From: Apoda limacodes
Lineage: Eukaryota > Arthropoda > Insecta > Lepidoptera > Limacodidae
Length of the DNA stretch: 64,000 nucleotides
Direction of reading: 5' to 3'
Assembly: GCA_946406115.1 (NCBI GenBank)
Contig: OX291551.1
Span: forward strand, 31,727,381 to 31,791,380
Part shown: positions 12,001 to 23,740 of the stretch, one piece after another
Position numbering within the stretch: the first letter of the stretch is position 1
How the letters are laid out: each line of letters begins with the position of its first letter
The notes under the pieces: generated by a model
What the model saw: only the letters and a program-made list of their open reading frames with translations
Told to the model about the DNA's origin: nothing
The model's database searches: none
Made by a program: the position numbers and the translations under genes

Positions 12001-12734
12001 ACCATGTCTCAGAATTTCGTTCACAACTCAATTGGTTTCCAATCCGGCTTCGCCGGAATGTTCATATTCTTTCACTCCTCTATAACGTGCTATTCAATCC
12101 ATCTACACCATGTTATCTAAAAGAGCGGTTTAATTTTATCAGCTCGTCTAACTCTTCGCTCGTCTACTAGTTTTCTTCTTAAAACACCTGGACACAGTAC
12201 TAATTTTTACAATCATTCTTTTACTGTAAAAGCCATTAGTCTTTGGAACTCTCTGCCGATAAATATAAGGCAAATCCAGTCGCTGCCTGTTTTCAAGAAT
12301 TCATTAAAATCTTATTACTTACGTACTACTTCCTAATTTTCTATAATTTTGACCAACCTCTGGTTATTCAAACATATCTATCTTTATTACTTTATTTATT
12401 GTATGTATGTTTACGTATTCATATTATATAATCATTTATTTTATGTATTTGTTTAAGTAATTATATTAAGTATGTATATGTATTTTATCTATATAGTAAG
12501 TACAAAGGTATTTATGAGTGTTGTTATATTCTTTATTCTTCCTTATAATTTTACTTATGATGTTTTGTGTATCATCTACCTCTTCCTGTCAATATTACTC
12601 TACCCAAAGGTTGCCTGGTAGAGATCGCTTTTAAGCGATAAGGCCGCCTTATTGTGCTATTTCCTCTATTGTAATTTTTTTTGTGTATTTTAAATTGTGC
12701 AATAAAGAATATTGTATTATATTGTATTGTATTT
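9072..12734 (+). mobile_element. LINE J2a, near full-length, inserted in LINE D
   Basis: About 3.66 kb. After a leader of roughly 315 bp the frame starts at 9389. The apurinic-type endonuclease follows: NAQSIPAH, GGGGVVIYLR, MGDFNTCLL (9965) and YHDLIYLSY. The reverse transcriptase carries YRPISLLPFLSKILERL, LDFSNAFNKVD, GVPQGGVLSPLLFAVFIN and YHLYADDLQIY, then a C-terminal WCGYNGLRLNP region continuing to about 12250. The catalytic glutamate of the endonuclease motif (S-E-x-W) reads SKSW, so it is substituted. Several frameshifts (near 9785, 10300, 10930) and stops (near 11549, 11878) split the ORF, and a 48-bp duplication lies in the RT. The 3' end carries an AATAAA (about 12702) and an attgt-type tail. 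Host sequence tattt occurs on both sides (5-bp duplication likely). J2b at 38.9-49.1 kb is the same family. Confidence 0.88.
11007..11102. repeat. 48-bp tandem duplication inside J2a RT
   Basis: Units 11007-11054 and 11055-11102 differ by one base near the end. The unit encodes LSKILERLANQQLNL, so the conserved RT helix after YRPIS is repeated in frame (16 codons). Confidence 0.95.
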
Positions 12735-13330
12735 GTACTGCAGAAGAGGTCTATTCGAGCAATATACAATTTATCTAACAGACACTCTTTAAGGGATAAA
12801 TTTAAAGAGATCAATATACTAACTTTACCTGGTCAATATATATTTGATAATTTAATGTATGTTCATAAGAATATTAATCTTTTTTAAAAAAATAGTGATG
12901 TTCATAATCTAATTACAAGAAATAGACACAAACTGGCTCTGATCCACACAAGGCTTGAAAAAATTGATAAGTCATTTAAAGGACAATGTGTCCGTTTTTA
13001 CAACAAAATCCCTGCAGAAGTTTGTAAACTGAATTTAAAAAAGTTAAAAAATTTTGTTAAACAGAAACTTGTCAAAAAAGCTTACTATTCAATTAAACAC
13101 TATCTTATAAATAAAAACGCAAGGGAATAACTAAAATGTTGTTATCATAGTACTTGTATTTGGAAATGTACCAATCGTTATAATTCAAATTGAAAAGAGC
13201 GACAGCTGGAGAGTTTCTTTCGCCGTTTCTTCTCCCCAGAACGCCATCTTGATTCCGAAACGGTAGTAGTTTATGAATTCCTTGCATATTATACTGACGT
13301 AAAAAAAGTGATATTATATCCTATTTTTGA
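12735..13330 (+). mobile_element. LINE family D, 3' half and 3'UTR (resumed)
   Basis: Continues the LINE D copy after the J2a insertion: VLQKRSIRAIYNL, LRDKFKEINILTL, QYIFDNLMYVHKNINLF, one stop at about 12885, then DVHNLITRNRHKL to a terminal stop at 13128-13130. The 3'UTR at about 13200-13290 has a gagtttct(t)cgcc...ttcttctc block that also occurs, reversed, in the LINE D copy at 33690-33760, which supports the family assignment. Confidence 0.88.
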
Positions 13331-13906
13331 GAGAAAAAAAAAAAAAAAAACATTTTTGGATGGATGTTTTCGTGGTGTAGATAGGTGAGCAATAAGAAAG
13401 TGTTTTGGATAATTCGAATTATACATACAGATACAGAGTGCTATATACCTTTTACCTTCTTATATGAAAAAATTAACCGGGGTAAGACCGCGGGTATAGT
13501 TTGCTAGTAACATATTATTTTAGACTGCTGCCCCACCCTGAAACCATGGCTGGCTACGCCCATGGTAGAAGTGAATCTTTTTCTAGAGAAGGTAACAGCT
13601 TTGCTTTTAGCAATAAAAAGTGAAAGGCCGTGGTCTTCAAGCCAATTTTTTAAGTAATGTAGGGCAGAAATTTAACGAAACGAACATATTTTTTAAATGT
13701 CAGTGTTTCCATTCAAAAAGTTGATGATGACTTTTTTCAGTATCGGTAGAAGTTTAGTGCATTAATAAATTAATGACTAATTAAATATATTTTTTAACCT
13801 TTAAATTCGTACAAATAAAAATAGGTGTTAACCTATTTATAATTCTTACGGGGTTCTTCGATTTGATTATTTTAGGAGCAGTATAGTCCAATCAAATTAA
13901 AAATTA
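13331..13906. other. No gene recognised
   Basis: AT-rich DNA with an A17-19 run near 13331, between the LINE D 3' end and the foldback element. No coding motif seen. Confidence 0.5.
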
Positions 13907-16657
13907 AAAAAAAAAATTGGCAGAGTTTTGAATTTTGGTGTACATCTTCATTAAAACCACCCGTTGTGCATACAAAAAGTCCCCATCGATACCTGTTGCG
14001 CTCGCGCCGCCATCTTGGAAAGAAGGTACCCTTAATCAGTTTTTTGCTTGTATCTCGGCAATAATTATTAAAAAATAATACGATAAAATCGTGTATGCAA
14101 AAACTGTTACTTAATAAATTTCCTATATAAAGGCTAAGATATATTATTTATGTATCTCCGATACTTTAGCTGTAAGCTGACATTGAAAATTTTTTTTTTA
14201 TATTTTTGCTATCGATATACAGTTTTCTTTCTGTTTACTCCTAAAATGTACATATATATCTTGAAAAACTTATTCCATGACACTACCTAGAGATAGAAAG
14301 ACCGACAGAGATGATGAGAAAGAGAGGGAGAGGGAGAGAGAGAAGGGGAGAGATAATTAAGGGTCACATGCATTATGCGACATGATGTGTATAGCTGGGC
14401 GGAGTCCGCTTGGTGAGAAAGAATAGCTAATGGGCTAGACCGACCAGCCATCAGCCGATCATCATCGCGTCGATAAAAACCACCTATCCTGAGTAGAACA
14501 AAGGTAAGGTTCTCGACAGACTGATTTTAACATTATGACTGCAACTAACTACGCCGTTAATGACAACAAAAGGCTGGACAAAAGACGTACTCAACATAGC
14601 GTTTCTACAGAACATAAGCCTAAGTTTGCGCTCCATAGAAGTACTGGCTGAACTTTTCTCTATCAATATTTTGTTTATCATGTCCCTTAGGCTCCAGGCC
14701 TACGAAGCCACTGCGACAGACTGTGATAAACTGGGACAAATTCAAGAAAGCTCTTAAAATAATCAGCTAACCACGGCTTAATCTCATTACTGCTCTCATT
14801 AGATCTCTAATATTATTGTGGTCATCGAATCTGTCAGCCAACAGTCACTCGCAACCTACTAGTAGCAAGTGCATAAAAAAAAGAGCGATCTCAGTGTATG
14901 TGGAACAGCTTATAAATGTAACAAAAAACTTTGTGTAGTATTTATTGAACTTAAAAGCTTTGTGTAGTATTTATTGAACGCTGTCGCCACGTCGAAAAAT
15001 TGCGCTCTTATAGGTATAAATGGGCTCCATGAAATCTGTGATGCAGTGCCCCTGTTCTGTTGCCCAAAAACCGAAATGATTTTTGTGAAGACGGGTCTAT
15101 ACTTAGTGTCTATGAAATTACGTAACCGTGGTAGTAGTAACCGTTAATAAAGTTTACCCAAAGCGATTAGTGAACTAAATTATCTATATGACGAGGGCTT
15201 AGGACAATTTTACCCTTACTACATCATGAAAAAATGGAGTTCGACATCGTCCCGTTAAAAATACTTATTAATAAATAATCAAAACTTAATTTTGATAGCT
15301 GCAGAACTTCGTCTACAATGACAGGAGGTCGAGAAGTAAGCGGCGGGAGAGCGCATCTACTTTTGACCTAACTGTCTACCTTGCGGTCATGATTGGCGTC
15401 TACTGGTTTAGTGCTACGCAAGCATTACGACTCGTAAGTTTTTTCTAAGCAGTTTTAGTCGTCGTCACAGGGATTAATTTAGTCTTTGGAAGGAAGGCAT
15501 GGCGCTCAGGGTCAATAGATTTACAGCTCAAATAAGACTGGAGGCCAGGCTACATCCCTTTCATCGCGTTTAGTGATTGCTTTTTGTACGCTTGTTGCCT
15601 TCTTGACACTTTGGTAGACGGAGTCTAGTCTTAGGCAGAGGGATTATTGTTACATTGTCATCGTGTGGCGTTGGGCTCTCTTATTAGTAACTCTATGTCC
15701 TCGGGCACCGGTGAACGCTTGTTTACAGCACTCGCTGATGGTATCTTAACTTAGTGACTGGTAAGACATTCGATGCCGTCAATTTGTCGTGGGATCTAAT
15801 AAGAGAGGATGCGATCTAGTTGCTTTAAGCTAATAAGCTTTTAAGGGCTACCTTAAATACGCCTTTGTCGGATAGGATTCAGAGGGACATATAATAACGG
15901 AAAGAAAGTCAAAACATAATCCGTCTAGTCTGGTGTAGTCTAGATACAGAAACCTAGGCTTACGTTATGTGAAAGCGCTACGTCAAGTATTTCCAGCCTA
16001 TCACTATTGGTAGTATTGCAGTGCTATAAACGGTGCTTGGTAACTATATACATTTACATACAAAGTCACGTAAATCGGAATAAGTTGCCCAAGTCTTTAT
16101 GGGAAGTGAGGCACACCAACGAGACGATGATCAGCTGATGGCTGGTCATGACTTTTCGGTATTGATAGCCAGTCGCGGCTATTTCGTGGTACTTATACCC
16201 ACCAAGTGGCCCCAAAACACATTCCGACCCAGCCATACACATCATGTCACATAATGCATTTGCCTCTTTCCTCCCCTCCCTTTTTCTCTCTTTCTCACTC
16301 TCTCATCTCTTTCTCTCTTGGTAGTTTTGCAAAATAAATATTAAAAAAATATTTGAACCATTTTGGAGTAAACATAAAACCAACGGTATATCGGCAGCAA
16401 AAAAATAAATAATTTAACGCCGGATTACGGCTAAAATACTGGAGATACAATAGTAATATGTATGAGCTTTTTTATAGGATATTTAATAATCTATACTTTT
16501 TATTTTCAATTTTTTCCGTATCAACCTAAGGGTACCTATTTTCCAAGATGCGGCGCGAGCGCAACACCTATCGATGGGGACTTTTAGTATGTTTAACGGG
16601 AGGTCTTAATGAACGACTACACCAAAATTCGAAACTCTACCAATTAATGTTTTTTTA
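13907..16657. mobile_element. Foldback element 1 with long inverted arms
   Basis: The left arm, about 13907-14472, recurs as reverse complement at about 16120-16657. Shared blocks in mirrored order include attttggtgta, aagtccccatcgat, gttgcgctcgcgccgc, ggtaccctta, a purine-rich GAGA tract (14304-14350) matched by a CT-rich tract (16263-16320), tgcattatg(c/t)gacatgatg and ccagccatcag(c/t)(c/t)gatcatc. Arms differ by scattered substitutions and indels. The core of about 1.65 kb (14473-16119) has no recognised protein; a 65-codon frame at 14560-14757 is unsupported. Ends lie in A-rich DNA and no target duplication was defined. Long arms with a non-coding core fit foldback or non-autonomous DNA transposons. 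Confidence 0.8.
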
Positions 16658-18568
16658 GCCTAAAAATCTATCTACTTTGACTGTACTAGTAGGGCATAGC
16701 GAGAACTCGCCCGAATGAGCAGACCGAACTGGGGAAGTACATCCGCCTTACAGAAAACCGCGGCCACAATAACGCTAACATTGAGTAGTGTCTGGTTCTT
16801 GGCGGTGAGTAAGGTTGCCGGAGCTCTTGGGGATTCGCTGCGCGGACAGCAAAGGACTGGCGGTGCGGTCGCAATTATATACCTGTACTTCCCAAGTAAC
16901 ATTTTAGCGTTAAGAAAAGCTGTAGTGGACCCTTTTTTCGGATCTGCTTAAATATTAAAGAGTTAGCGTATAATTTATAAGAGAGTGTAATAACACCTTT
17001 ATATCTTCGATTTTGCCGCAAAATTTAGCAGGTAAAGCCTGTATAGACCCTTTATAGTGGTTCTATATAACCTTTAGTAGAAGTGTATAACAGGTGTTAT
17101 AAGGTCGTCAGTTTTCCGCTCGAACCTTTATTGCACCTTTATAATGAACTTTATTGAAACTTTTCGTTATATAAAATATCTATAACGGTGTCAAATAGAA
17201 CTTGGATCCGTATTTTGATACCTTATTACTCATTTGTAGCGTTTTCGGGGTCAAAAGTAGATAGTAAAAACTTCTAAATTACTAAATTTACATTAATTTA
17301 TAAATATTAAATAAGTGCTACTGTTTATCTACGGACATTGCAAAATTTTCATCACGAAATGTAAGTATTGTTGATTAACAGTGTTCTTGAAGTGTAATAT
17401 TAATGCTTGCAAGTTTAATGTGATTGTGTATCATGTTTATCGTCTCAATTTTGACGCGCCTTAGAAAAATATGATTTAAAGGAAAAAAAAGTAAAACAAC
17501 CAAAAATACTAATAGCCTAAAATAGTTTTTAGACATTCAATTTCAAATGGTGTGACCAATTTAGTGACTGTTTACATAAAATATGTAAAATAATTCGGAA
17601 AATTTAGGTACCACGTTATTTAAAAGTGATTTTGTATAAATAAGATGGCGATATTTATCTTAAAGATGCAGACTTTTCTGAAATCTATTACGACACTCGA
17701 AGAACTAAAACGCCGGTAGTCAAGAGTATTTGCGATCTTTGGTTGACATAAGAGAGGAACTACGCACTTAGCAAGACATCTACCTGCAGCGGAGAGTAAA
17801 ATACCGTCTTTAGCGTTACCTATATACTAATCACTTGAAATTGGTAGCTTCCGTACTTCGCAAACAATACGCAATTATTATATATCAACAATCAATTGTG
17901 ATTGTTACGATAGTAAATTCGTCAAATGATTAGTTATATTTAAAAAAAAATATTAAAAAGATTTTATGGTGTCTCTATACACATTTTTTACGCAATTGTT
18001 TCATTTGAATGTAGCGTAAGTACACATTTTTATTTTATGTCTAGATAATTACGGGGTATCAAAAATATTAATTTATGAATTAAAACAGATTTATCGTTTA
18101 TTTATAAATTTTGTTTAGTTTTTTCCCTTCATCATTGATAGAGTACTCGTAAATACCTACTTATAAAATGTGTTTTGGGATTAGATTTATTTCCATTCAA
18201 TCATAAATATGATGTACCTACACAATACCTACTTATTCTATAATTATCTAAAAAATGTAAATCTGAAGCTGTGAGTAGTCCAACAAACTTTTCCGTCTCA
18301 AAGTTGTACGTCAAAATTACAGCCGCCATAGCAAAATGCTGTAAACTCACGCGACAGCAGCGATGTTCGCCAGTTTGGTTTCACTGTGCGTATGCGCGCA
18401 TGGACTTGGGCGACAGCCCAGTGATTATCTCATATCTAAATAAAGACCTTTTTTTTTAATTTACCACTGAGTATCCTGTTGTATTGGCGGTCGCTGATCA
18501 ATCGTGTTCTCCTTGGTTTAAAAAACCAAGTTTTAATTTACCACACTAATTGATACCTATATCCTTAG
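16658..18568. other. No gene recognised; upstream of Mlc-c exon
   Basis: A GC-richer block at about 16690-16900 looks like a dispersed repeat (possibly a LINE 3'UTR) but was not assigned. A second GC-richer patch is at about 18270-18420. The rest is AT-rich. If Mlc-c is intact, the DNA just upstream of 18569 is intron; earlier exons of the gene were not found in the window. Confidence 0.5.
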
Positions 18569-21104
18569 GCGATATCGAACCGGCGCAGCAGTGACACGGC
18601 GAACGACTTCATCGAGGGGCTCCGCCACTTCGACAAGGACGGCAACGGGTTCATATCGTCCGCCGAGCTGCGACACCTGCTCTCCACGCTCGGCGAAAAG
18701 CTCTCCGATGACGAGGTATTTACATCTCATACACCTCACAAAATTACAGTCGCGCTTGCGTTACAACACGCTCAGCGACAACATCTCCAACAACGAAGGA
18801 TTCACATCCTCATACCCCACACAGTCTGATTCGCTGCGTGCGTTGCAATGTTGGAATTCTCATACTCTCGTACCACTATTTTGCCCCATCATCCCCGATT
18901 ATCTAAAATCAGTGAAACACGTCAATTTGAACCCAATACCAAATACCAATTTCCATACATTTAGCTATAAAAACTCCCAATTGTGGGGCGGAGCTGATTC
19001 AAGGCGAATAAAACATGTGGCTAATGTTTTGCTATATAAGTCTGATTTATGGGCTTATTTTTTACTTTTTGGTAAATTTGAAGTCGAATTAATGTTTTTG
19101 GTCATCAATTTAGTTTTTAGAAGGTTAATCTCTTATACTACACGTGCACTCACTGTCTCTAGATGTATCGTGTTTGCTGACTGTGAAATTGATTATGAAA
19201 ATAAGATTATGACGTCGACGAGGCGCAGATGCCTACGATTAACTTGTTAATGCGAAAAAGACTAAGTGTTTAAAATTTATGATGCCAAATGTCAGAAATA
19301 TAAGTACAAATTTATCCTTAAACGGAGAAGAAATAGAACTATTAGACTCAACAGTGTTTCTACGTATTACATTAGACAATAGGCTGTAGTGGAACCCTTA
19401 CATCTCAGTTCAGTCATACATATGTCAGCGCCTTATTTCAGTTGCCTACTGTTTCAGAGGTGGAAAACCTGCGGCGAGAGCTGCTTAACCTAAGTTAGTG
19501 ACGTCCATGGATTAGGGCTTCAGGTAACTAAGGATTGTTCTTTCTACTTGTCCATTTGGCCCTCTACCGTCTAATATCAGAACTAAGGAGCTGTTTTGAA
19601 ATTGTTTCTGGTGGTGAATCGGCCACCATTCTCCCTACCTTCTCCGTTTTTCAAATTTCTCGAGCATGAGTGTCGGAGGGCTGAAAGCCTTCCTTTTGTT
19701 CCTCTCCCTGCTGCAGTCCTTCAGCCGTTTCCGCATAGAACACCAAAGGGCTCCCGCGTCCCGCCATCCGATTTCGAAGCTCATTGGGACAGCGGCCAGG
19801 CAAACATCACCTCAGCCAATCTGCTTCTGCCGTCGTGGGTCGAACCACCTTTTGACTTCGTGCCTTGCATTTTTAAAGCCATCGGTCCAAGATCAAAAGT
19901 GAAGGGTGATATATGTAAGTCGAGGCTTATATATGATGCCTGATTGTGGTGCATCTGGATGCTCTCAAAGGTTTCTATTGTAATTTCTCCCCTTCATAAT
20001 TCCCTTATTCTTAGGACTATTTCAGCCATGGTGATGGATGACATCTTGGGTAAGCATCTCCAAGTTTTGCTTTCGCTAGAAATTAATACGTTGACAACCG
20101 GTCTAGCGTTGGCTGATCCCAATTATCATCTTCCAAGTTCGATGAATTTACTCCTCGGTGCCGATTTTCTTGGTCAGTGCAAGCTAGTACCGGCTTACCT
20201 TTTTCTTTTACACCACTAAGTTACAAACAAACTTGGGGTCCGCCTGATGGTAAGCGGTTACCGCAGCCTATGGACGGATGCAACACTAAAAGCATCACTC
20301 GCGCGTTGCCGACCCTTTAAAAATCTAATAACTTCTTTCTTGAAGAACCACATACTGTAGTCCTTAGACAAAAGCTTGGCTGGGAGCTTATTTCTCAACA
20401 TAAGCGTTAGCTGGGGAAGCGTTAGCTAGGATAGGCTAGCTAGTTAGGGAGGAAGTTTCTCTGAAACCGCACCGTACGTGACGATTGATGTACGTACCGT
20501 ACCGTACGGGATGAATTTCCTGCCGATGGCGAGCGGTGCGATGGTAGAAACTAGCCGTGGACATTATTTCAAATTATACAAGCGGTGGAACACACACGAG
20601 TCTCTCCTCAGACTTAAGGGGTTGATACGGCTTGTGAGTTAAGAATCATCAACGATTCTCACAGCCCGTCACTAAACCGAGTCAAAGGGGCCAAGCTGGT
20701 ATCCTAGTATAGCTGGTGAGGGGAGTGTTCTAGAATAGTGAGACCTCAGTAAATGGGATATTCAAAGCGAAGGACGCGCAGACTTGTGTCTTTGTAGGAT
20801 TGACTCGGACCAAGTTTTTTGGTCCCCAGCCAGAGTCTTCGGACAGAGTGATCTCGATTTAAGACACAAGTTCAGTTTAGTTAAACACTAATAATAAGAT
20901 GAGAATAATGATAATGAGATTTGTTATAAGAATGTGTGTGTACATATTTAGGATATTTATGTACACTGTGACTGTAGTGTAGAATTGTTTATGTGTGTCT
21001 ATATGTGTGTGTGTGTGCAGGTCGAGCAGCTCCTCGCAGGTCAGGAGGACTCGCAGGGGAACATTAATTATGAGAACTTCGTGCACCTCGTGATGCAGGG
21101 TTGA
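18569..21104 (+). CDS. Mlc-c: Myosin essential light chain, cytoplasmic (3' two exons)
   Basis: Exon A, 18569-18715, starts after an acceptor (atccttag) and gives 49 codons beginning [18 protein letters not shown] and then [14 protein letters not shown], the EF-hand III loop with Asp-Lys-Asp-Gly-Asn-Gly. It ends at GAG before a gtatt donor. Exon B, 21021-21104, follows tgcag and encodes [20 protein letters not shown] and HLVMQG, then TGA. Both exons keep phase 0. Together they give the last 76 residues of a family of about 147, with the second, degenerate EF-hand (GNINYENF) at the end. The protein binds the neck of non-muscle myosin II and unconventional myosin heavy chains and stabilises the lever arm. 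The match to insect Mlc-c, rather than muscle Mlc1, rests on the [14 protein letters not shown] and GNINYE phrases. The 2.3-kb last intron is filled with LINE and BEL pieces, and the acceptor is preceded by a TG repeat instead of a plain pyrimidine tract. Nothing suggests it is a pseudogene. Confidence 0.93.
19235..19410 (+). mobile_element. LINE fragment (RT thumb) in Mlc-c intron
   Basis: Plus-strand text [20 protein letters not shown] matches the thumb region seen in LINE D (NGEQLDVVDSAVFLGITLDA). One stop follows. Short, 5'- and 3'-truncated. Confidence 0.75.
19680..20190 (+). mobile_element. BEL/Pao protease-region fragment in Mlc-c intron
   Basis: Near 19920-19965 a DCGASG active-site-like phrase appears, and near 20100-20180 [20 protein letters not shown], the segment that follows the protease in BEL/Pao polyproteins (compare ALADPEFHHPAEIDLLLGAD in BEL1 at about 43903). 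Frames are broken. Only this portion survives. Confidence 0.7.
20204..20870 (-). mobile_element. LINE family A copy, antisense in Mlc-c intron
   Basis: Reverse complement of the LINE A 3' half: the end begins at 20204 with tttacaccactaagt, continues through tggtaagcggttaccgcagc (20248), the C-terminal coding region and, near 20770-20850, the part matching 2760-2850 (acacaagtctgcgcg). Internal deletions and duplications (repeated gttagct near 20406-20445) are present. Confidence 0.8.
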
Positions 21105-21277
21105 CTGCGACACCGCGTCACCGCGTCAACGCGTCGGCGCGTCATCCAAAATTATATCTATTCCAATATATATATATATATAAACATTTAGGTTAAGGCT
21201 CCTCGCACCCTGCCATTTGATATATCCGAGGGGAGGGGTGCGCGGGGCGCCGCTTTTAAAAGTATGTACAAAACTAA

Positions 21278-21300
21278 AATAAACCAAGTAAAAAAATAAA
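21278..21300 (+). promoter_or_regulatory. Mlc-c polyadenylation signals
   Basis: Two AATAAA hexamers, 21278-21283 and 21295-21300, lie about 175-195 bp after the stop codon. They fit the 3' end of the Mlc-c transcript. The 46-bp satellite starts directly afterwards. Confidence 0.75.
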
Positions 21301-21303
21301 CTG

Positions 21304-21640
21304 AAGCAGTTGTTTTATTACATATCCAAGGTACACTACACCTCACGCAGTGGGATATTTTAATTACATGTCCAAGTTACACCGCACTTCTTTCAGTGGG
21401 ATATTTTAATTACATGTCCAACTTATACCACACCTCTCGCAGTGGGATATTTCAATTACATGTCCAAGTTACGCTACACCTCTCGCAGTGAGATATTTTA
21501 ATTACATGTCCAACTTACACCACACCTCTCGCAGTGGGATATTTCAATTACATGTCCAAGTTACGCTACACCTCTCGCAGTGAGATATTTTAATTACATG
21601 TCAAAGTTGCACCACACCTGTCGTAGTGGGATATTTTCTA
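21304..21640. repeat. 46-bp satellite, about 7 copies
   Basis: Units such as gtgggatattttaattacat followed by gtccaagtta and caccacacctctcgca repeat every 46 bp (unit starts at 21350, 21396, 21442, 21488, 21534, 21580, 21626, with a decayed copy before). Later units alternate: gtgagatatttt with caacttacac, and gtgggatatttc with caagttacgc, giving a 92-bp higher-order period in the last two pairs. Confidence 0.95.
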
Positions 21641-22552
21641 TCTGGGTTTACAATATTAATTTGTCGATTATTGATAAATAGAGAATCTTGTTTCTAAGCA
21701 GGGCGAGTTGTTGTAAACTAGTCCATTTTTCGCGAATCTACACAATTCATTGGTGAGTCTGGAGCGCGAGCAGCCAGCCTCAGCTGTCATACAGAGCTGG
21801 TTCTGCCCCACTGATCTGTGTCTTCGGGGGAACTCCAAACGCGACACCTGACACTCCTAACATCCATTCGGGGATATTCTAAAGCTCCTTGATGGGAGCA
21901 CTGATGTGTTATATTTCATATAGATAAGCACACCCAAGTCACGGGTTCTTATCCGAAAGAAAACAGAAATGATTCAAATTCATTTCAATAGATGGCGTTG
22001 TGTGTATCGATTCGTTATTTAGGTTGTTGTTTTATGAAAAAAGAAAAGTAACCGACCCTTAAACAATATTGTTGTAATATCAAAATGTCCCTTAAGCTAA
22101 GAAAAATGAAGTAATGGGTGCCTTTATTAAATTTTTGAAATTTTTCATAAATTGAATGAAGTCAGTCTTTTAGCAGCAATAAATTATAGTTTAGTTAATA
22201 AATTTTAACTATACCTACCTATTGATAGATGGCGCTGTTCGCATATTCTGAGTTTGAAGACGACACACGACGGTGTCAATGAATAATATCAATAGGTGTA
22301 CTTACCCACCAAATATAAAAAAAAAATTGGTATCTACCCACTTAAATAAAGCAAACGCACGCAAGCGTGAACTTCGACCTCAGAATTTGTTTCTTTTAGT
22401 TTTATCCTGAGTCGAATGCGTTTAAGTTCTTAAAAATTTGTTTTGTGAAAATCATAGCTCACTTTTAAAGAACAGCATGCCATCGCACAAGTGCTCTTAG
22501 TTTAGATGTGAAAACACTTCAGATAATACCGCTTATATATTTAACCAATTTA
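21641..22552. other. No gene recognised
   Basis: Spacer after the satellite. A mid-GC segment (about 21720-21900) could be a dispersed repeat. No coding motif. Confidence 0.5.
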
Positions 22553-23228
22553 AAAAAAGGAGGTTCGCAGTTTGGCCCCTATGTTTGTCCGTGATTACCT
22601 CGCGTTTGACTGAACCGATTTTGATGAGGTTTCAGGAAAAGTATTTGTTACATTCTGTAGAAGGTTTTGGTATACAACAAATGGATACCCCGTGACATCG
22701 TCGTTTGCATCGACCCGTAATAATTAAGCGATGCATTAGTTTAACTCGACCGATTTTTGTCAACATTTTAGCACACTTACGAGCAAAAACTAGTTAGTCA
22801 TTTACATAAACGACGATATTTAATAAACTAGTAATACAGAAAGTATGTATATTAAAAGTAGTTTTATTTTACTCATAAATAATTAAATACGCTTTAATCT
22901 TCCTTTGACTTCCCAGATATCATAAGTTGTTTAGGAAACATATTGTCGTCTATGTAAGTGACTAGTTATTAATCGACTTAAAAAAAACAGGAAGTTCCTA
23001 ACTCCTCAAAATCTTTTTATTTATGTTTAGCGATTCCTCGAAGTCGCCTTGACCGATTTGAAAAATTCTTGTTTGTTTGAAAGAGTATACTTCCCAGATG
23101 GTCCCATGGTCATCAGGTCAGGATATAATGATGGAATCCTGGAGAAATCGAGGGAACTCTTAAAATTTTTATAGGCACACTTGAAGCGATTAGTGTACGA
23201 GAAAATAAGCCAAGAGGTCACTTAAAAG

Positions 23229-23740
23229 TAGGGATGTTCTGGCCACTTTCGTAGTCGGCTAGGATTGCGACTGGGAGAAATTGTCTGTGGTCGAACATTT
23301 AATCATAGAACCTCCTAACTGAGGTATCAGGGTTGGTTGACGTTATTTGATATGGTTGTTCATACTCGTAGTATTAGCCGTTTTTCCCTGCCCACCATAA
23401 GAAAATATCATTTGGCACTGCTTACACTTGATTTTAAGGAAATCATTGTACAATCGGTCTAAAAAAAATCAATACACGAAACCTTCTTTTACACAAAATC
23501 ACCGCAAAAGCAAAAATCAAGAAACAATGCGAAGTCACAGATTATATATGCTAATACTATACTTGGTGAAGTAAACAAAACATGTTTCATTCGACCTGCT
23601 TGCAGGCGGCGTTTGCGACTTGCGCGCGAATCGTCTACTGTAAACGAAGCGTCACGGAAATTGCTGAATATCGGCGAAATCGTAATCGGCTTCGCCGACT
23701 AATCCGTTAGTCGGCCAAAGTCGTAGTCGGCACATCTCTA
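23229..23740. mobile_element. Non-autonomous hAT element (MITE), 512 bp
   Basis: The insert starts TAGGGATGTTC and ends GCACATCTCTA, giving short inverted ends (TAG(G/A)GATGT), and both subterminal parts carry cgtagtcgg/cggcc phrases in opposite orientation. It is flanked by the exact 8-bp direct repeat cttaaaag (23221-23228 and 23741-23748), the target-site length of hAT transposons. No ORF inside, so it would depend on a transposase from elsewhere. Confidence 0.88.

Noticed and set aside
14560..14757. 65-codon frame in the core of foldback element 1
   Set aside because: Short, overlapped by another frame on the opposite strand, no recognisable motif.
18591..19250. 219-codon open frame across the Mlc-c exon
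   Set aside because: It is out of frame with the EF-hand reading and continues past a good splice donor into intron and LINE sequence.
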